A DNA stretch of 47,500 bases, taken from Symbiodinium natans. Taxonomy: Eukaryota; Sar; Dinophyceae; Suessiales; Symbiodiniaceae. A program made the translations under genes and the position numbers. Below the pieces are notes generated by a model. The model was not told the DNA's origin. It saw only the letters and a list, made by a program, of their open reading frames with translations, and did no database searches. The stretch is from the NCBI GenBank assembly GCA_905221605.1, contig CAJNDS010001979.1:25001-72500 (forward strand), read 5' to 3'. Positions 40,121-46,443 of the stretch are shown piece after piece. Numbering within the stretch: the first letter of the stretch is position 1; each line of letters starts with the position of its first letter.

Positions 40121-40262
40121 CTTGGAGGCTCATGGCACTTCATAACCCAATTTTACCTGTACTTATATCACCCAAGTATAGCCATTTTCGGGAACTTTAA
40201 GGGCTTGCACGTGGGATACAAGCACAGTTGCGATGGGTTCCTAAGTACCCTGAACCTCTAAG
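40121..40262. mobile_element. Hairpin element A4
   Basis: CTTGGAGGCTCATGGCACTT and the right end AAGTACCCTGAACCTCTAAG form imperfect arms. More diverged than A1-A3, and 23 kb away from them. Confidence 0.75.
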
Positions 40263-40309
40263 TGGAGACAGCCTAGGCCACCCTCGACCCTGAGCCCGAA
40301 GCCTTGAAC

Positions 40310-40412
40310 CCGATTATTACTCTGATCGTTCTTCTGATGACTATTACCATTATCACTGTTATCATCACTATGATGCTTCTTACTATTCTGATGATGACTA
40401 TTAGCCCAGACT
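40310..40412. repeat. ATT/GAT-rich triplet-like low-complexity tract
   Basis: A run of ATTACT, GATGACTATT and ATCACT words. One plus frame reads as Ile/Met/Thr-rich hydrophobic sequence, a by-product of composition. It resembles a small version of the tract at 3.9-4.96 kb. Confidence 0.7.
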
Positions 40413-40638
40413 CTAAGCCTGAAATCCTGTTTGGGGCAGGGGTTATGCGTCAAGGAGCGGGCTTTGTTGTGTGGGCTACACGGGAACGACCTCTGTGTTC
40501 AATGCTCAAGAAAGTGCCAGTCTGTGTCGGACTTGCAAGTTCCTTTGTTGTGCGGGTGAAAGAAGCTGCAGTGGAGTGCGGCCCAAGCAAAAGAAAGCTG
40601 CGAGAGATGAAACCGAACCGAACCACCAAGTGGCAGCC

Positions 40639-42512
40639 ATGTTGTACGTTCTCCTGGCCACCTTAGCTGCGGGTGTCTGTTCAACTCCACATACTGATGC
40701 GCATTCGTTGATGCAGGGAGGAGACGAGGAAGTCCTGCTGCAGCTGCAGAGAACGAAGGAAAGTGGCTACAAATACAACGCCAGCTTGTTGTCCATCATG
40801 ATCCCTGAGCCCCGCAAGCTCGCAACCATACCGCTCGTGGTGCTTCATGCGCACGCCTACTTCCCAGAGTTGCAGATTCAGATCAGGCATTCCCGTGCCA
40901 ACGAAGAGTACGTGAGGACGCAGCCTGTGTTGGCTGCGCTGCGCGAGAAGGGAGCTGTTGTCTTGACCCCGATGCCGGACCCTTTTTACAGATCGACGAC
41001 TCTAAACCCATATGAGTACTCAAGCATGCTGGAGCAGAAGCATTTCTGGCTTGCCGCCCTGACACGCAAGGTGGGGTCTGGGAGCAACGTCTGAAGGTTT
41101 TTTTTTCATCACCCACATTGTGTCGCTTAAAAGGGGGGGGAAATGGCCTTAAGTTCATGGGCTGATTTCTCTCTGAGTACTTCTTTCAGTCACCAACAGC
41201 TGCCTTCTACTCATCACCCCCTACACCTTCAATGTTGGGTTTTTCTCCCTTGCAGTCACACAAGGGGTTTTATAACTCCTCATGCTTGTTGTGGGATCTA
41301 ACTTGAGCTCCTTAATCCCGCCCCCTCAGCCACTTTGGGCAGGGTTTAGGGTTTAGGGTTTAGGGTTTAGGGTTTAGGGTTTAGGGTTTAGGGTTTAGGG
41401 TTTAGGGTTTAGGGTTTAGGGTTTAGGGTTTAGGGTTTTGGGTTTAGGGTTTTAGGGTTTAGGGTTTAAGGTTTTGTTGGGTTTTACGGTTTTTGGGCCG
41501 TATTTTGGCCTTCCAACGCCGGCTCTGAACATCGAAGAGTCCGTGCGCGCGCCTGGCAGGTGCTGCTGATCCAGGCGGATGCCTGGCTCTGCAAGGGTGC
41601 GCGGCCGTACCTCAAGGACGGATGGCCCTAAACCCTAAACCCTAAACCCGAAACCCGAAACCTAAACCCTAAACCCTAAACCCTAAACCCTAAACCCTAA
41701 ACCCTAAACCCTAAATCCTGAACCCTAAACCCTCAACCCGATAAAGGCCCTTCATACGGTTGATTGTAGGCATGACGAGGCCTAATCGCCCATCCTGGTT
41801 TACTGAGGTTCCGGGTTTGAATTGCGAGGGAGTTGTGCACTGTTAGGGATCGGGTTCAAGTTTGAAGCGACATATGCCCAGATAGGTGGACCACCGATCT
41901 TTCAAGCGCTCTGAACCCTGCAAAGCCTTAAAGCCTGAAGCCTAAACTAAACCCTAAAATCCCTAAAATCCCTCCATCCCAAAACCCAAAACCCCAAGCC
42001 CTAAACTTGGGAATTGTGGGAGGACTTCCTCCAGTACGACTACGTCGGCGCTCCTTTCTACCCCGACCCGATGTTGCAATGCCAAGGAGCTGGGAATCCC
42101 TGGCTGCCGATAAGGGGGTTTGGGGTTTAGGGTTCAGGGTTCAGGGTTTGAGAGAGGAGAGTGTTGAATCAGGCTGAAGCAAGTTTGTGTATACGTGTCG
42201 AACCTGCATCATTTTTGTTCCAAAGCTGCAATGAATCTTCGTAGGGGTAGTTCTTGGCAGGGGATATTTTGCCTTAAGCTAAACCCTAAACCCGAAACCC
42301 TAGACCCAAGACCCTAAACCTCGGTTCCTGAGTTTAGGGTTTAGGGTTTAGGGTTTTGGGATTTAGGGTTTAGGGTTTATGTTTGGGGCTTAGGGTTGTA
42401 GGGTAGTCGAGTGGAGGAGCCCCGAAACTCTCTTAGGAACGGCGGGTTCTCTTTGCGCGACGTCGACGCCATGCTGCGGGTCGTCGACATGCCTACGAAG
42501 AAGGACTCTCGG
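40639..42512 (+). CDS. DUF5672 (glycosyltransferase-like) protein, four exons
   Basis: Exon 1 (40639-41070) starts MLYVLLATLAAGVC, a likely signal peptide, then PLVVLHAHAYFPELQIQIRH and LNPYEYSSMLEQKHFWLAAL. A GT-AG intron leads to exon 2 (41560 to about 41613-41625) reading VLLIQADAWLCKGARPYL. Exon 3 (42023-42117) reads DFLQYDYVGAPFYPDP and exon 4 (42437-42512) NGGFSLRDVDAM. FW..., LLIQxD, YDYVGAP and GNGGFSLR in this order are the signature of the DUF5672 family, whose members resemble nucleotide-sugar-dependent glycosyltransferases (family knowledge). Phases agree at 1/2 and 3/4; the 2/3 intron is best read as GA-AG. An upstream in-frame ATG (40471) exists, but the signal peptide favours 40639. 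Introns are filled with telomeric repeats. Confidence 0.8.
41342..41480 (+). repeat. Telomeric array (TTTAGGG)n in intron 1 of the DUF5672 gene
   Basis: About 20 units; 14 or more are perfect in a row. Confidence 0.98.
41630..41740 (-). repeat. Telomeric array (CCCTAAA)n in intron 2
   Basis: About 15 units with CCCGAAA variants. It faces the opposite way to the array in intron 1, so exon 2 lies between diverging arrays. A half-copy of hairpin D follows at 41741-41798. Confidence 0.97.
41741..41798. mobile_element. Half-copy of hairpin family D
   Basis: GATAAAGGCCCTTCATACGG, TTGATTGTAGGCATGA and CGCCCATCCTGG match the interior and right arm of D1 (21331-21421). The left arm is replaced by the telomeric array ending at 41740. 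Confidence 0.7.
42332..42400 (+). repeat. Telomeric array in intron 3 of the DUF5672 gene
   Basis: About nine degenerate TTTAGGG units. Shorter blocks lie at 42117-42150 (beginning at the GT donor of exon 3) and 42278-42325 (opposite orientation). Confidence 0.93.
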
Positions 42513-42514
42513 GC

Positions 42515-42720
42515 TTGGGTTTAGGGTTTAGGGTTTAGGGTTTAGGGTTTAGGGTTTAGGGTTTATTTAGGGTTTAGGGTTTAGGGTTTAGGGTTTAGGG
42601 TTTAGGGTTTAGGGTCTAGGGTTTAGGGTTTAGGGTTTAGGGTTTAGGGGTTAGCGTTTGGGCTTTGGGATTTAGGGTTTAGGGTTTAGGGTTTAGGGTT
42701 CAGAGTCTAGGGTTTAGAAG
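42515..42720 (+). repeat. Telomeric array (TTTAGGG)n after exon 4
   Basis: About 28 units, starting two to three bases after the inferred GC donor of exon 4. Confidence 0.98.
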
Positions 42721-42839
42721 GGGGTCAGGATCTTGAAGGCTTCGCTTGTGGGTGGAAGCTATTGAGGCTTAGAAGGAACCCCAAACCGCATACCCCAAGC
42801 CCTGCTTTTTGTGGCAGCGACTCGCAACGAATGCGCCCG

Positions 42840-42899
42840 AGACCCTAAACCCTAAACCCTAAACCCTAAACCCTAAACCCTAGACCCTAAACCCTAAAC
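42840..42899 (-). repeat. Telomeric array (CCCTAAA)n
   Basis: Eight units, one CCCTAGA. Confidence 0.96.
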
Positions 42900-43007
42900 A
42901 CGCCCGTGCCTCAGCCCCGACTTGAGAGTTCATAAGTTCGGTTGTCTAAACTATTCTCCCCCTGCCCTTTGTCCTTTTTCAAAGCCTAAAACCCGAAGGC
43001 CGAAACC

Positions 43008-43158
43008 CTCACCAAACCCGAAACCCGAAACCCGAAACCCGAAACCCGAAACCCGAAGCCCGAAACCCGAAACCCGAAGCCCGAAACCCGAAACCCGAAA
43101 CCCGAAACCCGAAACCCTAAACCCTAAACCCTGAACCCTAAACCCTAAACCCTCAACC
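43008..43158 (-). repeat. Telomeric-variant array, CCCGAAA block then CCCTAAA
   Basis: About 15 CCCGAAA/CCCGAAG units in a row, then CCCTAAA. The 7-bp unit reads Arg/Asn/Pro/Lys repeats in a plus open frame (42922-43134), which I do not call a gene. Confidence 0.96.
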
Positions 43159-43333
43159 CTTCAGCCTTTCTCGCGCCTGCCCCAAGTGCAGAAACTTTCC
43201 GTGAGGTCCTCGGTACATTAAGGTTTAGGGCTTCGGGTTCGCCGAGTTGGGTCGGAGGCTGAACACCAACAAACTTCCTAAGTCCCGCCAAATTTTCCTA
43301 AAACCTGAACCCTGAACCCTGGTAGGTGGGCAG

Positions 43334-43445
43334 TCGCGCAGAGACTCTTCGAGCTGATTCTTTCACTGCCGAACCCAGCTGTATTGTTTGCAACGTGCAC
43401 TCCTTTCGACTCTACAACTATCACCTTAAAACCCACTCGAGGCTC
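43334..43445 (+). CDS. Exon candidate with Cys2His2 finger-like segment
   Basis: Follows GGGCAG and reads RAETLRADSFTAEPS, then CIVCNVHSFRLYNYHLKTH. The Cys-x2-Cys and His-x3-His spacing fits a Cys2His2/matrin-type finger similar in style to the fingers of the exonuclease gene. It lies between DUF5672-like exons, so it belongs to a separate (possibly nested) gene or is a chance match. Confidence 0.4.
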
Positions 43446-43446
43446 A

Positions 43447-43506
43447 ACCCTAAACCCTAAACCCTAAACCCGAAACCCTAAACCCTAAACCCTAAGCCCT
43501 ACATTC
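43447..43506 (-). repeat. Telomeric array (CCCTAAA)n
   Basis: Eight units, with CCCGAAA and CCCTAAG variants. Confidence 0.95.
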
Positions 43507-43535
43507 CCACTCGGCCTGCTTTGGTCGTTTTCTAG

Positions 43536-43759
43536 GGTGCTTTGACCCAGAACTATACCCGGCAGCCCAGACACACCTTTCATCATTGGTCACCCTGAGA
43601 CCCCCTTACGCCGCCACCGACGCCGCTCTTTGGGCTAGGACCCCCCTTGGGCCGACACAGGGCCCCATACTCAAGAGGTCTCAGGCGAAGCAACTCGCAT
43701 CGAAGTTGCGCATGCCCAAGCGGCGAAATAAGTATTGCTATCCCTCTCGGAACCCGTAA
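43536..43759 (+). CDS. Exon candidate, about 74 codons
   Basis: After TTTTCTAG the frame reads CFDPELYPAAQTHLSSLVTL, then PPYAATDAALWARTPLG and MPKRRNKYCYPS, up to a GTAAAC that is either a donor (exon end 43755) or part of an in-frame TAA (43757-43759). It has typical neighbour codon use and a basic C-terminal part. It contains no early ATG, so it must be an internal or 3' exon. Function unknown. Confidence 0.5.
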
Positions 43760-43848
43760 ACCCTAAACCCTAAACCTTAAGCCCTGAACCCTGAACCCTG
43801 AACCCTGAACCCTAAACCCTAAACCCTAAACCCGAAACCCTAAACCAG

Positions 43849-43940
43849 GAGGCGGCTCAGTTTCGAGACGAAGACCGCTTCTTCTGCGCGCAGTCCGAGT
43901 CCATGGCCGTGGCTCCCAGAAGCTCTGCACTGCTCTTTGC
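43849..43940 (+). CDS. Exon candidate, possible DUF5672 EDxFF segment
   Basis: Follows AACCAG and reads FRDEDRFFCAQSESMAVAP, then RSSALLFA, stopping at a telomeric array. DUF5672 proteins carry an EDxFF/ED-V-F-F motif some 50 residues after NGGFSLR, so this may be a further exon of the gene at 40639. Intervening exon candidates of other character make that assignment uncertain. Confidence 0.45.
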
Positions 43941-44215
43941 TAAACCCTAAACCCTAAACCCTAAACCCTAAACCCTAAACCCTAAACCCTAAACCCTAAA
44001 CCCTAAACCCTAAACCCTAAACCCTAAACCCTAAACCCTAAACCCTAAACCCTAAACCCAAAACCATAAAACCTAAACCCTAAACCCTAAACCCTAAACC
44101 CTAAACCCTAAACCCTAAACCCTAAACCCTAAACCCTAAACCCTAAACCCTAAACCCTAAACCCTAGACCCTAGACCCTAAACCCTAAACCTTCAGCTCC
44201 AAACCCTAAATTAGG
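43941..44215 (-). repeat. Longest telomeric array in the window (about 38 units)
   Basis: CCCTAAA repeated with few errors; one break near 44056-44075 (AACCATAAAACC) and CCCTAGA units near 44163. Located inside or just after a gene, not at a sequence end. Confidence 0.99.
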
Positions 44216-44862
44216 GTCCCTCTGGGCGGGCTGGTTGGGGTACCCTAAAAGGGACAGCCAAAATTTTCGATTGGGGTTTGGGGTTTCGGTTTGTGGTTTA
44301 CTTTCTGGTTTCGTTTCGCGATCTGAGTGTTGAGGCGTAAGAGGGCCTTGGTGTAGCTAAAGAGTTTTGCCATCTTCAACCTTTCTGAGGCCTCAAGTGC
44401 TTCGGGTTCCCACCCGAAACTAAACCCTAAACCCGACACCGAAAACCCTAAACCTAGTTGGGGTTGCCTGGGGACGTGTCTTCTGCCAAGGACACGTTGC
44501 CATGAGTTTTGCTCGTGACCAGAAGCTCTTGCCCCTTGCCACATAGACGGTTTACTTTTGGCGCGACCTTGTTTCTTGAGTAGCTAGGTTTTAGAGTTTA
44601 GGGTTCAGATTTTTGGGTTTAGGGTTCAGGGAGTAGCCCCCATTTTGAGTAGCTAGAGCCCTCTGAGGCAGGGTTTAGGGCTTCTCTTCTATCTACGGCC
44701 TTCTTGCTCCGTTTTGCGCCTTTCCTTCAAGAGAATCTCAGTGCCGTGCTCAAAAATATATGTTCTTGTCGTACTGTGCTTCGCGTGCACCTGTAGCAGA
44801 GTCCTTTGGCCCCTGCTTTTCCCGTGCAACGAGAAGCCATTCTTCAATTTTTGCCCTTTGCT
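44216..44862. other. Island with one small exon candidate
   Basis: After TTCTGCCAAG (44490) a frame reads HVAMSFARDQKLLPLAT to TAG at 44544-44546 and could be a terminal exon. A 99-codon minus frame overlaps. Short degenerate telomeric blocks lie at 44260-44290, 44410-44455 and 44588-44632. Nothing else is convincing. Confidence 0.35.
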
Positions 44863-44908
44863 TAGGGTTTAGGGTTTAGGGTTTAGAGTTTAGGGTTTAG
44901 GGTTTAGG
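44863..44908 (+). repeat. Telomeric array (TTTAGGG)n
   Basis: Seven units with one TTTAGAG. Confidence 0.96.
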
Positions 44909-44928
44909 AGAGAACTGACCGAATGTCA

Positions 44929-45007
44929 AGACGAGCGGCTTGCATTCTGCGGTTCGAAGAGCCGTGGCGTTGGCACTCCTCCTAGTCGAGGGCTCCAGCG
45001 TGAGCTT
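44929..45007 (+). CDS. Exon candidate
   Basis: Follows ATGTCAAG. One frame reads SGLHSAVRRAVALALLLVEG and ends TGA; another also stays open (ERLAFCGSKSRGVGTPPS). It is flanked by a TTTAGGG array on the left and CCCTGAA/CCCTAAA on the right. Confidence 0.35.
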
Positions 45008-45258
45008 CAAACTCTGAACCCTGAACCCTGAACCCTAAACCCTAAACCCTAAACCGGTTGGCTTGCGCCCCAGATCTCATGAAAAATTGAGGATTGAGAT
45101 TGGGAGCTCTTTCTCGAAGCTCGTCGGTGTGCCTTGGCACCTCTTGATCAAGGTTTTCCGACGGTCAGGCCCAATTAACCATCCCTGCCATCAGCTTTTT
45201 TAGACATCCCTAAATGTCCCTGAGCCCTAAACCCTAAGACGTAGCACCTAAAGCTTGC

Positions 45259-45416
45259 ATGGTCAGTTCTCTAAATTATGGTCCTCTTTTGGGTGCCCTA
45301 AACAAGAGGGGGCCGCTTTATGGGAAAGACCCCCACCAACCCTAAACTCTAAACCCTAAACCCTAAACGCTAAACCCTAAACCTTTAAAAGGGACCACAT
45401 GTTAGAGAACTCACCA
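45259..45416. mobile_element. Inverted-repeat element with telomeric core
   Basis: TGGTCAGTTCTCTAA...ATGGTCCTCTTTT on the left pairs with AAAAGGGACCACATGTTAGA followed by GAACTCACCA on the right. (CCCTAAA)n, about seven units, occupies 45340-45385 inside. Confidence 0.8.
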
Positions 45417-45433
45417 CATCATCTTGCACTCAG

Positions 45434-45496
45434 GTACACAAGCTTGTGGCTTCGGATTTCGGACGGTATGGGCTGCGCGGCGCTAACTTGTTGAGG
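45434..45496 (+). CDS. Small exon candidate
   Basis: Follows GCACTCAG and reads VHKLVASDFGRYGLRGANLL in one open frame. The element with a telomeric core ends 18 bases upstream. Confidence 0.35.
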
Positions 45497-45534
45497 GGCT
45501 GAGGGTTTTGGGTGTCCCTTAACCCTTGTCTCCA

Positions 45535-45714
45535 AACCCTAAACCCTAAACCCTATACCCTAAACCCTAAACCCTAAACCCTAAACCCTAAACCCTAAAC
45601 CCTAAACCCTAAACCTAAACCCTAAACCCTAAACCCTAAACCCTAAACCCTAAACCCTAAACCCTGAACCCTGAACCCTGAACCCTGAACCCTGAACCCT
45701 AAACCCTAACCCTA
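45535..45714 (-). repeat. Telomeric array with a terminal CCCTGAA block
   Basis: About 25 units. Mostly CCCTAAA; five consecutive CCCTGAA units sit near 45662-45696. It ends with CCCTAGGG, a short head-to-head junction. Confidence 0.98.
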
Positions 45715-45720
45715 GGGTTT

Positions 45721-46022
45721 GTGGCTTCATTTACTATCGAATGTGGGAACTGGGTTCCGAAAATGGCCAGTTCTCTAGTTTCGGCTGCTTCTTGGGAGGT
45801 TCTCATGACAGGGGTGCTGCTTCTATGGAGGATCCACAAAAACGCCTTAATTCAGAGAAGGACCCATATGGGGTTTACGAAAATGGGGGTACCCTTTTGG
45901 TCCCCATTCTACGCGAATCCTACTATTTGGGGTCCATATTTGGAGTCCCCTGTTTTCGTAAACCCCCCTATAGTCCTCAAGAAAAAGGATATGAAGCAGG
46001 GTTTATATTCTTGTCATAGGTG
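45721..46022 (+). CDS. Exon pair split by hairpin E2
   Basis: The left part (45721 to about 45868) is open in two frames (GNWVPKMASSLVSAASWEVL or SENGQFSSFGCFLGGSHDR). The right part (45974-46020) ends at ATAGGTGAGTG, a strong donor, and reads KKKDMKQGLYSCH in the frame that passes it. The protein is unrecognised. Phase is undecided, but the hairpin sits exactly between the two. Confidence 0.4.
45866..45976. mobile_element. Hairpin element E2 (introner-like)
   Basis: GGGGTTTACGAAAATGGGG (45870-45888) pairs with the CCCC-TG-TTTTCGTAAACCCC arm (45947-45967). The interior shares GAATCCTACTATTTGGGG with E1 at 29175. Confidence 0.85.
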
Positions 46023-46084
46023 AGTGTGTGTATGGGCTCCATATAAAAAGTGGTGAGTGGCATACATTGGGTGCCTTGTGGGGA

Positions 46085-46170
46085 TACTACCCTAAACCCT
46101 AAACCCTGAACCCTAAACCCTAAACCCTAAACCCTAAACCCTAAACCCTAAACCCTAAACCCTAAGCCCT
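46085..46170 (-). repeat. Telomeric array (CCCTAAA)n
   Basis: Twelve units with one CCCTGAA. This is the last sizeable array before the right-hand retroelement. Confidence 0.97.
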
Positions 46171-46443
46171 TCGGATTCCTGACGCCCCCTGTGCGCGAAG
46201 TAGAGGGTGCCCCCCAAACATTGTAGAATCGTCCTTAGTAGGGTTTAGGGTTGACCCCCCATATTGTTGCTGAGCGGTGTTGAGTGAACAGTCTCACGTC
46301 AAGACAGTGGGAGCAAGATCGTAGGCAGGGACGCTGCTTGCAATCTTCCTCATTCTGCGCGATATCATCGCTCAAGCACGCAGCCAAGGCGTATAGCACG
46401 CCATGGCTAAAGGGCTTTCCTTGTCTGAGTGGGGGGGGGCATC
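46171..46443. other. Leader region of the right-hand element, no confident gene
   Basis: A 63-codon plus frame (46284-46475) overlaps the start of the RT frame. In the RT frame there are stops at 46408 and 46423, next to a run of nine G (46431-46439). A frameshift at the G-run could link earlier coding sequence to the RT frame, but I cannot show this. Confidence 0.4.

Noticed and set aside
40170-40190. Dinoflagellate spliced-leader-like TAGCCATTTT
   Set aside because: Only about ten bases match, the following GGCTCAAG is missing, and it lies in the middle of hairpin A4. The similar GTAGCCATTTGTAG near 20368 also fails.
42922-43134. 70-codon plus frame of Pro/Lys/Asn/Arg repeats
   Set aside because: It is a translation of CCCGAAA/CCCTAAA heptamers.
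43941-44215. A true chromosome end
   Set aside because: The array is followed by 3 kb of unique and retroelement sequence, and similar arrays occur throughout in both orientations, so these are interstitial.
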